Part shown: positions 10,050-21,736 of the stretch, in pieces
How the letters are laid out: each line of letters opens with the position of its first letter
Numbering within the stretch: the stretch's first letter is position 1
Source of the DNA: Cephaloticoccus sp.
GTDB taxonomy: Bacteria > Verrucomicrobiota > Verrucomicrobiia > Opitutales > Opitutaceae
Length of the DNA: 64,000 nucleotides
Direction: 5' to 3'
Assembly (NCBI GenBank): GCA_021734075.1
Contig: JAIPJW010000004.1
Coordinates: forward strand, 1-64,000
Notes under the pieces: model-generated
Told to the model about the DNA's origin: nothing
Databases searched by the model: none
The model's input: the letters and a program-made list of their open reading frames with translations, nothing else
Translations under genes and position numbers: made by a program

Positions 10050-10649
10050 TCAGGATTTGAGCGCGGCTTGAAAATCTTCCGCCAAACGCAATTTACGCAG
10101 GCCCTGCAAGGTGGCATTGACCACCGCGATGTGGTTTTTGGAGCCGAGGGACTTGGTCAGGACATTTTTGACCCCGGCGGCCTCAAGCACCGCACGGACG
10201 CCACCACCAGCGATCAAGCCGGTGCCAGTCGTGGCGGGACGCAGCAACACCTTGCCACCGTCGTATTCGCCAAACACCTCATGGGGGATGGTATCACCCT
10301 TGAGTTTGACGGAGACCATGTGCTTGTTGGCGTGGGCTGTGCTCTTGCGGATGGCGTCGGGCACCTCGTTGGCCTTGCCGTAACCGATGCCAAGCTTGCC
10401 TTTGCCATCACCCACCACGGAGAGGGCGGAGAAACTGAAGCGACGGCCACCCTTCACGACTTTGGCACAACGATTGATGAAAACGATCTTTTCAATCATG
10501 GTCGGACCATCGGAAGGGGCCGCATCACGGTTACGATTGTCCCGACGGGGACCGCGACCGCCGTCACGGCGTTGCGGTCGAGCGGCCGGAGCATTTGCCG
10601 GGGCTGCGGTCGGAGTTACAGGACTGGAGGTATTGGAATCGGTGCTCAT
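10050..10649 (-). CDS. rpsE: 30S ribosomal protein S5 with ~50-aa N-terminal extension
   Basis: [45 protein letters not shown]. Confidence 0.97.
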   Translation of the reverse strand: MSTDSNTSSPVTPTAAPANAPAARPQRRDGGRGPRRDNRNRDAAPSDGPTMIEKIVFINRCAKVVKGGRRFSFSALSVVGDGKGKLGIGYGKANEVPDAIRKSTAHANKHMVSVKLKGDTIPHEVFGEYDGGKVLLRPATTGTGLIAGGGVRAVLEAAGVKNVLTKSLGSKNHIAVVNATLQGLRKLRLAEDFQAALKS

Positions 10650-10660
10650 GAGCGAGGCTC

Positions 10661-11023
10661 TTAGAATTTGAGACCACCCTCACGGGCAGCGTCGGCGAAT
10701 TGTTTTACTTTGCCATGATAACGGGCACCACTGCGGTCGAACACGACCGAACCGATACCTGCCGCCACGGCCTTGACGGCGAAAGCGGTGCCAAGTTCCT
10801 TGGCGCTCACGACATTGGCCGAGAGTTTCTTCTGCCGGAGGTCGGCATCGAGACTGGAAAGGAAGGCGAGGGTCGCACCTTTCTCATCATCGACGGCCTG
10901 GGCATAAATGTGCTTGCCGCTGAATTTGACACAAAGACGTGGGCGCACGGCCGTGCCAGTGACTTTTTTGCGAATTCTCCAGCGACGTTTCTGCAGGAGT
11001 TTGGATTTGCGAATGGTATTCAT
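10661..11023 (-). CDS. rplR: 50S ribosomal protein L18
   Basis: [21 protein letters not shown]-terminal [19 protein letters not shown]. Confidence 0.96.
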   Translation of the reverse strand: MNTIRKSKLLQKRRWRIRKKVTGTAVRPRLCVKFSGKHIYAQAVDDEKGATLAFLSSLDADLRQKKLSANVVSAKELGTAFAVKAVAAGIGSVVFDRSGARYHGKVKQFADAAREGGLKF

Positions 11024-11058
11024 GGGAGGGACCCGGAAATAATTTGTTACAGGTGATG

Positions 11059-11595
11059 TTAAGCGACGGTCTTGCCTTCCTTACGGCGGACACGCTCGCC
11101 CACAATACGGACACCCTTGCCCTTGTAGGGCTCAGGCGGGTAATAGCTGCGAATCTCAGCCGTGACAGCCCCGACCAGTTGCTTGTCGGGTCCTTCGACC
11201 TTGACCTTGGTTTGGTCGGTGACGGTAACCTTGATGCCTGCGGGGATTTCCATCGAAATCGGATGGGAATAGCCCAGAGCCAGATCGATGTTTTTGCCCT
11301 TGAGGGTGGCTTTGAAACCGACGCCTTGGATTTCGAGATCCTTGGAATAGCCTTCGCTGACCCCCTTGACCATTCCGGCAATGATGGAACGAGCCGTGCC
11401 ATACATCGACCGCGAAAAGCGGGAATCATCGACCGGAGCAACCAAGACTTGCTGGTCGGCGCTCGTGATCGTGACGACCGGAGCAAAGGTTTTGGAGATT
11501 TTCCCCTTGGGACCATCGACATGGACAGTATGTCCCTGAATGTCGACCTTGACCTTGGCGGGAATGATAACGGGTTTTTTGCCGATGCGACTCAT
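11059..11595 (-). CDS. rplF: 50S ribosomal protein L6
   Basis: MSRIGKKPVIIPAKVKV start at 11595, preferred over the track start 11637 which overlaps rpsH; C-terminal PEPYKGKGVRIVGERVRRKEGK. Confidence 0.96.
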   Translation of the reverse strand: MSRIGKKPVIIPAKVKVDIQGHTVHVDGPKGKISKTFAPVVTITSADQQVLVAPVDDSRFSRSMYGTARSIIAGMVKGVSEGYSKDLEIQGVGFKATLKGKNIDLALGYSHPISMEIPAGIKVTVTDQTKVKVEGPDKQLVGAVTAEIRSYYPPEPYKGKGVRIVGERVRRKEGKTVA

Positions 11596-11608
11596 GGTGC
11601 TTTGTTCC

Positions 11609-12001
11609 TTACCAGATTTTGCAGATGAGCTCGCCACCTGCTTTGTTGCGGCGGCAATCCCGGTCTTTCATGAGACCCTTGGAAGTGGAAAGTATGGATA
11701 TGCCGAGACCGTTGAGGACGCGGGGGATTTCGGTATAGCTGTAATACAGTCGGCGGCCGGGTTTGGAAACCCGCTGCAGATCGGTGATGACCGGTGCGCC
11801 ATCAACGTATTTCATTTTGACGACGATGACCTTGTGCCCCCGGTCGTCGGCCGCCACGGTGTAATCGACAATATAGCCATCACCCTTGAGGATGCCGGCA
11901 ATGCTTTCCTTGAGTTTGGAATGCGGCGCGGAGCATTCGTCGAGGCGGGCCCGTGACGCATTGCGCAAACGGGTTAGAAAATCACTGATTGGGTCTGTCA
12001 T
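11609..12001 (-). CDS. rpsH: 30S ribosomal protein S8
   Basis: MTDPISDFLTRLRNASRA; ISILSTSKGLMKDRDCRRNKAGGELICKIW. Confidence 0.97.
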   Translation of the reverse strand: MTDPISDFLTRLRNASRARLDECSAPHSKLKESIAGILKGDGYIVDYTVAADDRGHKVIVVKMKYVDGAPVITDLQRVSKPGRRLYYSYTEIPRVLNGLGISILSTSKGLMKDRDCRRNKAGGELICKIW

Positions 12002-12062
12002 GTTGGATGTTTGTTTGATGCGGCTGAGGGGTCATATCCGACTCCCCTCGGCCAAAAATTAA

Positions 12063-12368
12063 TTACCAGGAGGACTTTGTGACTCCGGGGATTTTACCGG
12101 CGAGGGCGAGTTCACGGAACTGAATACGGGACACGCCAAACTTGCGGATGTAGGCCCGGGGACGACCACTCATGGCGCAACGGTTCTTGATGCGCACAGC
12201 CGCGGAATTGCGGGGCAATTTGGCCAGTTTCTTCTGGGCGGCAAAAAACTCCTCATCGGAGGTCTCGGTATTGGCGAGGATGGCCTTGAGCTCAGCCCGC
12301 TTGACCTTGTGTTGGGCCACAAGGCGAATGCGCTTCTTGTTACGTTCGATGGCAGATGTTTTCGGCAT
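12063..12368 (-). CDS. rpsN: 30S ribosomal protein S14 (long, C-minus type)
   Basis: [41 protein letters not shown]-like C-terminus. Confidence 0.96.
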   Translation of the reverse strand: MPKTSAIERNKKRIRLVAQHKVKRAELKAILANTETSDEEFFAAQKKLAKLPRNSAAVRIKNRCAMSGRPRAYIRKFGVSRIQFRELALAGKIPGVTKSSW

Positions 12369-12382
12369 GGCGGATAAATTTA

Positions 12383-12952
12383 TCAGGCGGCTTGAGTCTT
12401 GGCGGGTTCCGTGCGGCGGAAGGGCATACCCAAAAGGGACAGCAACTCGCGGCCTTCCTCGTCGGTCATCGCGGTGGTCACAATGGTGATATCGAGCCCC
12501 ATGGTCTTTTTGACGTTTTCCACGGTAATTTCCGGGAAAATGGTGAAATCGGTGATTCCGATGTTGTAATTGCCGTTGCCGTCGAGCTTGGGGGAAACTC
12601 CGCGAAAGTCACGAATGGTGGGCAATGCGACCGCGATCATCCGATAGAGAAACTCCCACATGCTGTTGCCCCGGAGAGTCACACAGCAACCCACGATCTG
12701 GCCCTGGCGGAGCTTGAAATTGGAGATGGCCTTCTTCGACTTGGTCAGCACCGGCTTTTGCCCGGCAATGATGGCCATGTCGCGCTGCACATCGGCGATC
12801 TGGTTCTTGTCGGCATCGGCGTGGATACCCGAGTTGAGCACCACCTTGGTGATCTTGGGCACATCGTGCTTATTCTTGTAGCCACGGCTGGCAATGAGGG
12901 CAGCGACAGCCTGCTCGGTGTAAATGGACTTGAGTGTAGGAATGGAGCTCAT
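12383..12952 (-). CDS. rplE: 50S ribosomal protein L5
   Basis: [14 protein letters not shown] start at 12952; [27 protein letters not shown]. Confidence 0.96.
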   Translation of the reverse strand: MSSIPTLKSIYTEQAVAALIASRGYKNKHDVPKITKVVLNSGIHADADKNQIADVQRDMAIIAGQKPVLTKSKKAISNFKLRQGQIVGCCVTLRGNSMWEFLYRMIAVALPTIRDFRGVSPKLDGNGNYNIGITDFTIFPEITVENVKKTMGLDITIVTTAMTDEEGRELLSLLGMPFRRTEPAKTQAA

Positions 12953-13059
12953 GATGAGGGCCTTCGGATTTCCGACCCGACGGCAAAAGGATGAGGAGTG
13001 TGAGGAAAAGGGTTCAGTAACGCAGGCGGTTGCCGGGTTTGGCAAGCGTGCAGTTGCGA

Positions 13060-13332
13060 TTAGGCAGTGGCGGCGGCGGTCTTGCTGCGTTTGCCCGCCT
13101 CGTGCACCGACTTGAGCATGAGATTCGAGATGTGAATGGATCCTTCCCGCTCGGCAATTGTGCCCTGGGGATGCTCCTGGGATTTCTTGAGATGGCGCTT
13201 CATCATGGCCACGCCTTCAACCCGGGCACGTGACTTGGGGGCAAGGATTTCGAGGATTTTACCCTCTTTGCCCTTGTGGGAACCTGCGATGACAACGACT
13301 TGATCGCCGCGTTTGATGTGACTTTTAGGCAT
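13060..13332 (-). CDS. rplX: 50S ribosomal protein L24
   Basis: KRGDQVVVIAGSHKGKEGKILEI KOW motif. Confidence 0.96.
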   Translation of the reverse strand: MPKSHIKRGDQVVVIAGSHKGKEGKILEILAPKSRARVEGVAMMKRHLKKSQEHPQGTIAEREGSIHISNLMLKSVHEAGKRSKTAAATA

Positions 13333-13333
13333 G

Positions 13334-13699
13334 TTAAAGGACCTCCGGCGCCAGCGAAATAATCTTCATGAAGTTCTTCGCCCGCAATTCGCGGGCGACG
13401 GGACCAAAAATGCGGGTGCCCTTGGGATTGTTGGTGGCATCAATGATGACAACGGCATTGCTGTCGAAACGCAGATAACTGCCATCCGCCCGACGCACGG
13501 GAGCCTTGGTCCGGACGATCACGGCCTTGGCGACTTCCCCCTTTTTCACCGTGGCGTCGGTCGCACTTTCGCGAACATGCACGGTGATGATGTCACCGAT
13601 ACCGGCGGTATCGGTTAACTGACCCATCTTGCGGATCATGGAGACTTTGCGGGCGCCGGTGTTATCGGCAACGGTAAGGGTGGAACGAAGTTGAATCAT
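13334..13699 (-). CDS. rplN: 50S ribosomal protein L14
   Basis: [39 protein letters not shown]. Confidence 0.97.
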   Translation of the reverse strand: MIQLRSTLTVADNTGARKVSMIRKMGQLTDTAGIGDIITVHVRESATDATVKKGEVAKAVIVRTKAPVRRADGSYLRFDSNAVVIIDATNNPKGTRIFGPVARELRAKNFMKIISLAPEVL

Positions 13700-13743
13700 G
13701 TTAGACCTCCGAATTGATTGTGGTTAAGTGAGGGAGCCAACGC

Positions 13744-14079
13744 TCAGGACTTGGTGGTCTTGGTCGGCACGCTGGCCGCCACGTCATTTTCCGTAATGGC
13801 TACATCCGTTGTGCTCAATGCCTGCTCCAATACCGAAGTGATGCGCCAGCGCTTGAGACGGCTCATGGGACGGGTCTCCATGATTTCAACCCGATCCCCG
13901 ATCCGGGCTTCATTCTTTTCGTCATGCACGTGCACGACCGTCTGCCGGTTCACGATCTTGTGATAAAGCGGATGGGGAGTCTTGTAAGGAATGGTTACCT
14001 TGATGGATTTGTCACCGGAGCGGCTGGTGACAAAACCGATGAGGGTCTTGCGACTATTATGACGGGCGTGTTGGGACAT
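13744..14079 (-). CDS. rpsQ: 30S ribosomal protein S17
   Basis: MSQHARHNSRKTLIGFVTSRSGDKSIKV start at 14079; the upstream part of the track ORF overlaps rpmC out of frame. Confidence 0.95.
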   Translation of the reverse strand: MSQHARHNSRKTLIGFVTSRSGDKSIKVTIPYKTPHPLYHKIVNRQTVVHVHDEKNEARIGDRVEIMETRPMSRLKRWRITSVLEQALSTTDVAITENDVAASVPTKTTKS

Positions 14080-14092
14080 GGCAGGATGCGCC

Positions 14093-14290
14093 TCAGGCGG
14101 CTTGGCGGTTCTTTTCGTTAAGGATGGTCTCGAGGCGGGCGATATCCTTGCGGAGGGTGCGCAACTCGTGGGTTTTCTCGACCTGGCCGGTCTGCTTGCG
14201 CAGACGCAACTGGAGGAGTTGCTCGCTGGTTTCGCGGAGCTTGGTGGTGATCTCGACAAGCGAGAGTTCGCGTATTTCTTTCGAAGTCAT
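14093..14290 (-). CDS. rpmC: 50S ribosomal protein L29
   Basis: [54 protein letters not shown]. Confidence 0.95.
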   Translation of the reverse strand: MTSKEIRELSLVEITTKLRETSEQLLQLRLRKQTGQVEKTHELRTLRKDIARLETILNEKNRQAA

Positions 14291-14325
14291 GGCAGGAGGC
14301 GTTTGTATTCTCTTGGGAAGGCAGA

Positions 14326-14733
14326 TCAGCGGGTGATGAAGCGGCAGTGAAACGGCAGCTTGGCATCGGCCAGACAGAAGGCCTCTTTGGCAATGGTTGC
14401 GGAAACGCCGGAGAGCTCGAAGAGCATGGCCCCGGGCTTGATCACGGCGACGTAGTATTCGACCGAGCCCTTGCCCTTACCCATACGGGTTTCGGCCGGC
14501 TTCTTGGTCACGGGTTTGTGCGGGAAAACCCGAATCCAGAGTTTACCCTTGCGCTTCAGGTGCCGGGTGATCGTGACACGGGCCGCCTCGATCTGACGAC
14601 CGGTCATTGGACCACGGGTGAGGGATTGAAGGCCGTATTCACCAAATGCGAGGGTGTTGCCACGCTTGGCATTGCCAGCGCGGGACCCTTTTTGGGATTT
14701 ACGGTATTTGGTGCGGGAAGGTGCGAGAGCCAT
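14326..14733 (-). CDS. rplP: 50S ribosomal protein L16
   Basis: [14 protein letters not shown]...[19 protein letters not shown]. Confidence 0.97.
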   Translation of the reverse strand: MALAPSRTKYRKSQKGSRAGNAKRGNTLAFGEYGLQSLTRGPMTGRQIEAARVTITRHLKRKGKLWIRVFPHKPVTKKPAETRMGKGKGSVEYYVAVIKPGAMLFELSGVSATIAKEAFCLADAKLPFHCRFITR

Positions 14734-14771
14734 GATTGGTTACTCCTAAATCAATGCGATCCGACGAGGGA

Positions 14772-15404
14772 TCAGTTGTTGTCGGACTCCTTTTTGCAGA
14801 TCCAGCACTTGATGCCGATCTTGCCATAGACGGTGTTGGCTTCGGTGAAGCCGTAATCGATATTTTCGCGGAGCGTGTGCAATGGCACCCGGCCCTTGCG
14901 CTGCCATTCCCGACGGGCGATGTCGCCACCACCAAGTCGGCCGGAACACTGGATACGAATGCCTTCGGCGCCAAGGGTCATCGCGATTTCAACGGCCTTT
15001 TTCATGGCCCGACGGAAAGCAATACGGCGCTCCAGCTGCAAAGCCACGTTCTCGGCGACCAATTGGGCCTCGATTTCGGGTTTCTTGACCTCCTGGATGT
15101 CGAGCAGGATTTCCTTGCCGGTCAATTTGGCCAGTTCCTCTTTGATTTTCTCAATTTCCTGACCCTTGCGACCGATGACAATGCCGGGACGGGCGGTGTA
15201 GATCTTGACGCGCACCCGGTTGGAGGCGCGTTCAATGAAAATACGCGGCACCGAGGCCTGCTTCAATTTCTCCATGAGTTTCTCACGGATGATTTGGTCC
15301 TCGAGCAGCAGCTTGGGGAAGTCCTTCTTGGTGGCATACCAGCGGGACTGCCAGTTACGACGAACGGCTAGACGGAAACCGATAGGATTGGTTTTTTGGC
15401 CCAT
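14772..15404 (-). CDS. rpsC: 30S ribosomal protein S3
   Basis: [29 protein letters not shown] motif. Confidence 0.97.
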   Translation of the reverse strand: MGQKTNPIGFRLAVRRNWQSRWYATKKDFPKLLLEDQIIREKLMEKLKQASVPRIFIERASNRVRVKIYTARPGIVIGRKGQEIEKIKEELAKLTGKEILLDIQEVKKPEIEAQLVAENVALQLERRIAFRRAMKKAVEIAMTLGAEGIRIQCSGRLGGGDIARREWQRKGRVPLHTLRENIDYGFTEANTVYGKIGIKCWICKKESDNN

Positions 15405-15412
15405 GGATAAAA

Positions 15413-15754
15413 TTAGTTGGAGTTGCCGTCGGAAAGGATGATGCGGATGTGTGCCATTTTCTTGCGACGCGGCTTGGCGGTGCCACGGGCTCCGGCCTTG
15501 AACCGCTTGAGCACCGGACCATTTTCAATCACCGCGGACTTAACCGTGAGGGTGTCGGCCGAGAGATTGTTGTTGTTTTCGGCGTTGGCGATCGCGCTCT
15601 TGAGCGTCTTGACAATCAGACGGGCGGATTTGCGGGGAATGAGGGTCAGATAATCGACCGCTTCCGTGGCCTTGCGGCCTTGAATGATACGCGCGACCTC
15701 ATGCATCTTTTTGGGAGACATGCGGGCGTTGCGAGTGAGGGACTGGACTTCCAT
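15413..15754 (-). CDS. rplV: 50S ribosomal protein L22
   Basis: [31 protein letters not shown]. Confidence 0.96.
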   Translation of the reverse strand: MEVQSLTRNARMSPKKMHEVARIIQGRKATEAVDYLTLIPRKSARLIVKTLKSAIANAENNNNLSADTLTVKSAVIENGPVLKRFKAGARGTAKPRRKKMAHIRIILSDGNSN

Positions 15755-15833
15755 GTGTTTGATTCCTTAGGGAGGCGACAGTAGCGCCGCGTGCGGCACC
15801 CTGCCCTTTTGTGATTGGTTTGGTAGGTAAATA

Positions 15834-16109
15834 TTAAACGGTCTTCTTGGTCGTGGCACCGTGCGCCTTGAAACTGCGCGTCAGGGCGAACTCGCCGAGT
15901 TTGTGGCCCACCATGTTTTCGGTGACATAGACGGCAATGAAGGCCTTGCCATTGTGGACATTGAAGGTGTGACCGACGAAGTCGGGCGTGATGGTCGAAC
16001 GACGCGACCAGGTCTGGATGGGTTTGCGAGCACCCGCCTTGGCCGCCTTCTCGATTTTCTCGAGCAGGTGGTAATCAACGAAGAACCCTTTTTTGATGGA
16101 ACGTGCCAT
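15834..16109 (-). CDS. rpsS: 30S ribosomal protein S19
   Basis: [70 protein letters not shown]. Confidence 0.97.
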   Translation of the reverse strand: MARSIKKGFFVDYHLLEKIEKAAKAGARKPIQTWSRRSTITPDFVGHTFNVHNGKAFIAVYVTENMVGHKLGEFALTRSFKAHGATTKKTV

Positions 16110-16128
16110 GGTGCGAAAGCGCTAGGTG

Positions 16129-16995
16129 TTATTTACGACCGCGGGGTTTGCGGCCATTGTGGTGGACAATAATCATGCTGTTCGAAGTCTTGGAGCGACG
16201 ACGGGTCGGGAAGCCCTTTGCCAGTTGACCCCAAGGAGAGACCAATTGCTGACGACCGCCACCACCCTTGGACTTGCCGTTGCCACCGCCATTGGGGTGA
16301 TCAACCGGGTTCATCACCATACCGCGGACCCGGGGGCGCTTGCCCAACCAGCGGTTGCGGCCGGCCTTGCCGAGTTTCTGGTTGCCGTGGTCAACATTGC
16401 CCACTTCACCGATCGTCGCCCGGCATTTGGGATGCACGAGGCGGATTTCACCGGAAGGCATCTTGAGCTGGGCCAAACCATTCTCGACGGCGACCAGTTC
16501 GACTGAAGCACCGGCAGCACGAGCCAGCTGCGCACCGCGACCGGGCACCAGTTCCACCGCGTGAACCCGGGTGGAAGGAGGAATGATCTCGAGCGGGTAA
16601 TTGTTGCCCACAATGAAATCATTCCGGTTCGCCTTGTTGGAAGTGATAATGGAGGCACCCACGGCGAGATCATTCGGAGCGATGATGTAACGCTTCTCCC
16701 CACTCGCATAGGCCACCAGAGCAATGTTGGCTGAGCGGTTGGGATCATATTCGATCGCCTGCACACGGGCCGGCATGTCGAGAATGTCGCGCTTGTAATC
16801 GATGATCCGATAAAGCTGCTTGTGACCACCGCCACGGCGGCGGGAGGTGATGCGGCCATAGACATTGCGGCCACCGGTTTTGGGTTTGGCTTCCGTCAGG
16901 AGGCGCTCCGGCCGTTTTTTGGACAGGGAGGGCTGACGGTTGAGCGTGGTGAAGCGCTGCGTGGGAGTCAGCGGTCGTGAGGCTTTAAGTGGCAT
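16129..16995 (-). CDS. rplB: 50S ribosomal protein L2
   Basis: GRNVYGRITSRRRGGGHKQLYRIIDYKRD; RGMVMNPVDHPNGGGNGKSKGG. Confidence 0.97.
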   Translation of the reverse strand: MPLKASRPLTPTQRFTTLNRQPSLSKKRPERLLTEAKPKTGGRNVYGRITSRRRGGGHKQLYRIIDYKRDILDMPARVQAIEYDPNRSANIALVAYASGEKRYIIAPNDLAVGASIITSNKANRNDFIVGNNYPLEIIPPSTRVHAVELVPGRGAQLARAAGASVELVAVENGLAQLKMPSGEIRLVHPKCRATIGEVGNVDHGNQKLGKAGRNRWLGKRPRVRGMVMNPVDHPNGGGNGKSKGGGGRQQLVSPWGQLAKGFPTRRRSKTSNSMIIVHHNGRKPRGRK

Positions 16996-17027
16996 GATGG
17001 ATTTTCTCCGGTTGGTGACGGCGGCGC

Positions 17028-17309
17028 TTAGACGAGCTCGATTTTGTCGCCCGCCTTCAGGGTGACGATGGCCTTTTTGTAGCTGGACCCGATGGTGGGC
17101 TGGCCCGTGCGGCTCTTTTTGTTTTTGCCCTGATAATTTTGGATGTTCACCCGTTTGACGGTGACCTTGAAGGTTTGCTCAACCGCGACCGAAACCGTGT
17201 GTTTGGTGGCAGAAGGGAATACCTCAAAAGTGTATTGGCCCAGCTCGGCGGATTGCTTGCTGGATTTTTCCGTGAGACGGACGAGTTTGAGCACTTGGTT
17301 GGCGTTCAT
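17028..17309 (-). CDS. rplW: 50S ribosomal protein L23
   Basis: RLTEKSSKQSAELGQYTFEVFPSATKHTVSVAVEQTFKVTVKRVNIQN. Confidence 0.95.
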   Translation of the reverse strand: MNANQVLKLVRLTEKSSKQSAELGQYTFEVFPSATKHTVSVAVEQTFKVTVKRVNIQNYQGKNKKSRTGQPTIGSSYKKAIVTLKAGDKIELV

Positions 17310-17944
17310 TAGTTCTTATCTCCATTGAGACGGCCGATGATGATTTCGAGGGCTGAAGTGCTGATGATGATCTTGCCATATTGGGCCAGATCCAAGGTGT
17401 TCAGTTCAGCCGCTTCCTGGAGGGAAACCCGGTCGATGTTACGGGCCGCACGAGCGCTTTCCGCCGAGAAGGGTGCATCAACCAACAGGATTTTGCCCTT
17501 GGGAGCGATCCGGTTGACCACTTCGTTCATCAATTTGGTTTTGGGCTGGGCAACGAGAAATTGCTCGATGACGGCGATTTCACCGGCGGAAGCCCGGTCA
17601 AAGAGGGCCCGGCTGAAGGCCAGAGCCTTGACCTTGGAATTGATCTTTTTGGAATAGTCGCGCGGCTTGGGACCGAAAACGACACCACCACCAACCCAGA
17701 GGGGCGAACGGATGGATCCAGCGCGGGCACGTCCGGTGCCCTTTTGCCGCCAGGGTTTTTTACCACCGCCACTCACCTCACCACGAGTTTTGGTCGAGTG
17801 GGTGCCTTGCCGGTTGTTCGCGTTGATGGCAACGATGACTTCCTTCACGGCTTGGAGACCCTTGTCGCCTTCAAACGTGGGCAGGTTGGCGAATTCTTTT
17901 TCGCTGCTGGTTTTACCGTCAGCGCTAAATACTGTAAGTTTCAT
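17309..17944 (-). CDS. rplD: 50S ribosomal protein L4
   Basis: [48 protein letters not shown]. Confidence 0.97.
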   Translation of the reverse strand: MKLTVFSADGKTSSEKEFANLPTFEGDKGLQAVKEVIVAINANNRQGTHSTKTRGEVSGGGKKPWRQKGTGRARAGSIRSPLWVGGGVVFGPKPRDYSKKINSKVKALAFSRALFDRASAGEIAVIEQFLVAQPKTKLMNEVVNRIAPKGKILLVDAPFSAESARAARNIDRVSLQEAAELNTLDLAQYGKIIISTSALEIIIGRLNGDKN

Positions 17945-17962
17945 GGCTGTAAATTCTCCGGT

Positions 17963-18610
17963 TTAGGCTGATTTCGGCTGACCTTTGATGGCCAAACGGA
18001 CAAGCACGTCGTCACCGTTTGCGCCGGGAATGGCGCCCTTGACCAGAATGAGATTCTTGTCACCGATCACCTGAACCACCTGCAAGTTTTGCACCGTGCG
18101 GCGCTCGCTGCCCATGTGGCCGGGCATGACTTGATTCTTCCACACGCGGCCCGGCGTTTGGCGCATGCCGATCGAACCCACGCGGCGATGGAACATGGAA
18201 CCGTGCGAAGCCGGACCACCATTGACCCGAAAGCGCTTTACCACGCCGGCGAAGCCCTTGCCCTTGCTGATGCCGATGACATCAACCAACTGGCCTGCGG
18301 TGAAAATCTCCACGGTAACGACATCCCCGGCCTTGGCCGTCGAGGCCTCAGTGAGACGAACCTCACTCAGCACCCGAGGGGCGACCTCGAGCCCGGCCTT
18401 CTTGGCATGGTTCAACTCCGCCCGGGACGAGTTTTTGAGTTTTTGCTGGGCAAAGCCCAATTGAACAGCGTGGTAGCCATCCGTATCGGTCGTCTTGACT
18501 TGGACGACGGCACAGGGACCGGCTTCAACCACAGTGACGGGGATCAGGACGTTGTTGGCGTCGTAGACCTGCGTCATGCCGAGTTTTTTACCTAAAAGCG
18601 ATGTGATCAT
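17963..18610 (-). CDS. rplC: 50S ribosomal protein L3
   Basis: [45 protein letters not shown]. Confidence 0.97.
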   Translation of the reverse strand: MITSLLGKKLGMTQVYDANNVLIPVTVVEAGPCAVVQVKTTDTDGYHAVQLGFAQQKLKNSSRAELNHAKKAGLEVAPRVLSEVRLTEASTAKAGDVVTVEIFTAGQLVDVIGISKGKGFAGVVKRFRVNGGPASHGSMFHRRVGSIGMRQTPGRVWKNQVMPGHMGSERRTVQNLQVVQVIGDKNLILVKGAIPGANGDDVLVRLAIKGQPKSA

Positions 18611-18661
18611 AATGCTAAGTGGTAGGTGGAAAATTTCCGTTTAACGACCTACATTAGACAG

Positions 18662-18706
18662 CTCCAGCGGTGCGCGAGCGCACTTGGGCAACTGCTAACT
18701 ATGGAG
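18662..18706 (-). promoter_or_regulatory. Structured rpsJ-rplC intergenic RNA
   Basis: Outer CTCCA/TGGAG arms enclosing GTGCG-CGAG-CGCAC hairpin in a 104-nt gap. Confidence 0.35.
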
Positions 18707-18714
18707 TTAATTAA

Positions 18715-19023
18715 TTATACGTTGATGGTGATATCTACGCCCGAGGGGAGATTGAGTTTCTTGAGTTCATCAACCGTCTGAGCGGTGGGCTCGATGATGT
18801 CGATGAGGCGCTTGTGCGTGCGTGACTCGAACTGCTCCATGGATTTTTTATCCACGTGCGGTGAACGATTGACGGTCAGCTTTTCGATGCGGGTGGGCAG
18901 CGGAATTGGACCGGAGACCCGGGCGCCGGAGCGCTTGGCGGTCTCGACGATCTCGAGGGCGGACTGATCGATGACCCGATAGTCGTAGCCCTGGAGTTTG
19001 ATGCGAATGCGTTGGCCTTTCAT
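18715..19023 (-). CDS. rpsJ: 30S ribosomal protein S10
   Basis: [74 protein letters not shown]. Confidence 0.98.
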   Translation of the reverse strand: MKGQRIRIKLQGYDYRVIDQSALEIVETAKRSGARVSGPIPLPTRIEKLTVNRSPHVDKKSMEQFESRTHKRLIDIIEPTAQTVDELKKLNLPSGVDITINV

Positions 19024-19038
19024 GGAGGAAGAGATGGG

Positions 19039-21228
19039 TTAGGTGCGGGCCGGAGCCTTGCTGGAGGACTCGACGATCTTGGGCAGAAGTGAATTGGGGA
19101 CCTGCTCAAAATGTGAGGGTGTAATGGAGGCGCTGGCGCGACCCTTGGAGAGCGAACGGATGTCAGTCACATAGCCAAACAGCATCTCGAGCGGAACATG
19201 CGAGGTAACAATACCGGCACCATTCTTGTTTTCGATTCCCTGAATTTGACCGCGACGGCGATTGATATCGCCCATCAAATCGCCCTGGTATTCTTCCGGC
19301 GTGGTGATTTCAACGGTCATGATCGGCTCCAGCAAAATCGGGTTCGCCGCCTTCATGGCTTCCTTGAAGGCAAAGATGCCGGCCATCTTGAACGCGAGTT
19401 CCGACGAATCCACATCGTGGAAGGATCCGTCGACAATGCGCAGCTTTACGTCGACCACCGGATAACCCGCCACCACACCATTGTTACAACCTTCCAACAG
19501 GCCATCCGTGGAGGGTTTGATGAATTCCTTGGGAATGGACCCACCAACGATTTCATTGATGACTTCGATTCCTTTGCCCTTTTCGTTGGGCTCAATCTTG
19601 ATGACCACGTGGCCATATTGACCCTTGCCACCGGATTGCCGGATAAATTTACCTTCGCCATCGGCGGCGGTGAGAATGGTTTCACGGTAGGCGATCTGGG
19701 GTTTACCCGAGGTCGCTTCGACCTTGAACTCACGTTTCATGCGGTCGCGGATGATATCCAGGTGCAATTCACCCATGCCGGCCAAAATCGTCTGACCTGT
19801 GTCCGGGTCGGTCGAAACCCGCAGGGTTGGGTCCTCGGCCACTAAACGCTGAAGCGCTGTGCCCATTTTTTCCTGGTCGGCCTTTGAATTGGGCTCAATC
19901 GACATCGCAATGACCGGCTCCGGGAAGGATGGCGGCTCAAGGCGGATATCAAAATCCTCATCGCAAAGGGTATCGCCTGTGATGACATCCTTGACGCCCA
20001 CGAGCGCACAGATGTCACCGGAATAAGCCATGTCGATTTCATCGCGATCCATTGCGCGCATCAAAACCAAACGGGAAACCCGCTCGGTGCGACGGGTCCG
20101 AGGATTGTATAGCGGCATGCCCTTGGGCAGCTTGCCGGTGTAAACCCGGAAGAAGACCAATTTGCCGACGAAAGGATCACTCCAAAGTTTAAACGCCAAT
20201 CCAGCCAACTTGCCGGCATCGGTAACAACAGCCTCCACTTCCTTGCCGTCGGTGTCCTGCCCTTTCATGGCAGGGACATCCAATGGCCCCGGCAGGTAGT
20301 TGACCACACAGTCGAGCAAACGTTGGACGCCTTTGTTCTTGAAGGCAGAACCCGGAATCGCGCCGACAAACTTCATCGAGACCGTGGCCTTGCGCACACC
20401 AATCTGCAATTCCTGCACGCTGATCTCCTCGCCATTCAGGAATTTTTCCGCGATTACATCGTCAAAATCCGAAATCGCCTCGGTCAGCTTCTCGCGATAC
20501 TCCTGCGCCTGGTCCACATACTCGGCCGGAATTTCGCTGGTGACGGGCTTCAATCCCAAAGCATCCTCTTCCGTGCCGAAAATGTAGGCGACGTTTTGGA
20601 CCAAATCGATCAGGCCGGTAAAGTTCTCTTCCTTGCCAATGGGCAGAAACAAGGGATGGGCATTGGCCTTAAGTTTTTCCCGCATCTCTGAAACCGCGCG
20701 GAAAAAATCGGCACCGGTGCGGTCCATCTTGTTGACGAAAGCAATCCGGGGAACGCCGTATTTATTGGCCTGACGCCATACGGTTTCGGACTGGGGTTGC
20801 ACACCCGCCACCGCACAAAAAACTGCGACGGCACCGTCCAGCACGCGCATCGAGCGTTCTACCTCAGCCGTGAAATCCACGTGTCCTGGGGTATCGATGA
20901 TGTTGATCCGTTGGTTGATGCCCATCCAGGGACCATTGGAAGCATTCCATGCACAGGAGATTGCCGCCGCTGTGATCGTGATGCCACGCTCCCGTTCCTG
21001 TTCCATCCAGTCAGTTACGGCTGTGCCTTCATGCACTTCACCGATTTTATGGACGGCACCGGAATAAAAAAGTATCCGCTCGGTGGTGGTCGTCTTGCCG
21101 GCATCAATATGCGCAGCAATGCCGATGTTTCGCGTCCACTCCAATGGGAAAGGACGTTCCTTGGCGTTGACCGGCGAGATTTTACTCTTGTCGGTAACGA
21201 TGGATATCTTGGTCGCGGCTTCAGACAT
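19039..21228 (-). CDS. fusA: Elongation factor G
   Basis: 729 aa; [39 protein letters not shown]. Confidence 0.98.
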   Translation of the reverse strand: MSEAATKISIVTDKSKISPVNAKERPFPLEWTRNIGIAAHIDAGKTTTTERILFYSGAVHKIGEVHEGTAVTDWMEQERERGITITAAAISCAWNASNGPWMGINQRINIIDTPGHVDFTAEVERSMRVLDGAVAVFCAVAGVQPQSETVWRQANKYGVPRIAFVNKMDRTGADFFRAVSEMREKLKANAHPLFLPIGKEENFTGLIDLVQNVAYIFGTEEDALGLKPVTSEIPAEYVDQAQEYREKLTEAISDFDDVIAEKFLNGEEISVQELQIGVRKATVSMKFVGAIPGSAFKNKGVQRLLDCVVNYLPGPLDVPAMKGQDTDGKEVEAVVTDAGKLAGLAFKLWSDPFVGKLVFFRVYTGKLPKGMPLYNPRTRRTERVSRLVLMRAMDRDEIDMAYSGDICALVGVKDVITGDTLCDEDFDIRLEPPSFPEPVIAMSIEPNSKADQEKMGTALQRLVAEDPTLRVSTDPDTGQTILAGMGELHLDIIRDRMKREFKVEATSGKPQIAYRETILTAADGEGKFIRQSGGKGQYGHVVIKIEPNEKGKGIEVINEIVGGSIPKEFIKPSTDGLLEGCNNGVVAGYPVVDVKLRIVDGSFHDVDSSELAFKMAGIFAFKEAMKAANPILLEPIMTVEITTPEEYQGDLMGDINRRRGQIQGIENKNGAGIVTSHVPLEMLFGYVTDIRSLSKGRASASITPSHFEQVPNSLLPKIVESSSKAPART

Positions 21229-21236
21229 GGCGTGAA

Positions 21237-21710
21237 TTACCAGCGAAGGTGTGCAAATGCACGGTTGGCCTGTGCCATCTTGTGGGTGTCTTCCTTCTTT
21301 TTCACCACGCCACCCGTGTTGTTGTAGGCATCAACGATTTCGGCCGCGAGCGCGTCATGCATTGGCATACCTTTGCGGCTGTTCGCCGCGGCCACCAACC
21401 AGCGCAAAGCAACCGATTCCTGACGCTCAAACGAAATCTCAACCGGCACCTGATAAGTCGCACCACCCACGCGGCGGCTCTTGACCTCCAAGCGGGGACG
21501 GGCGTTTTCCATGGCACCAAGCAACAGGTCGACAGGGTTGCCCTTGTCGAGCTTCTCGGAAACTTTTTCGAAGGCACCGTAGACGATGCGTTGGGCAATA
21601 TTCTTTTTGCCGCTTTTCATTACGACATTGACCAAATGAGCCACCAACGGGCTGTTGTAGCGGATATCTGGCTCAACCTTGCGTTTGGTTGCTCTGTGAC
21701 GGCGTGACAT
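21237..21710 (-). CDS. rpsG: 30S ribosomal protein S7
   Basis: [36 protein letters not shown]. Confidence 0.97.
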   Translation of the reverse strand: MSRRHRATKRKVEPDIRYNSPLVAHLVNVVMKSGKKNIAQRIVYGAFEKVSEKLDKGNPVDLLLGAMENARPRLEVKSRRVGGATYQVPVEISFERQESVALRWLVAAANSRKGMPMHDALAAEIVDAYNNTGGVVKKKEDTHKMAQANRAFAHLRW

Positions 21711-21736
21711 GGCTTAGTTAGTTGAAGGTAGATTGA

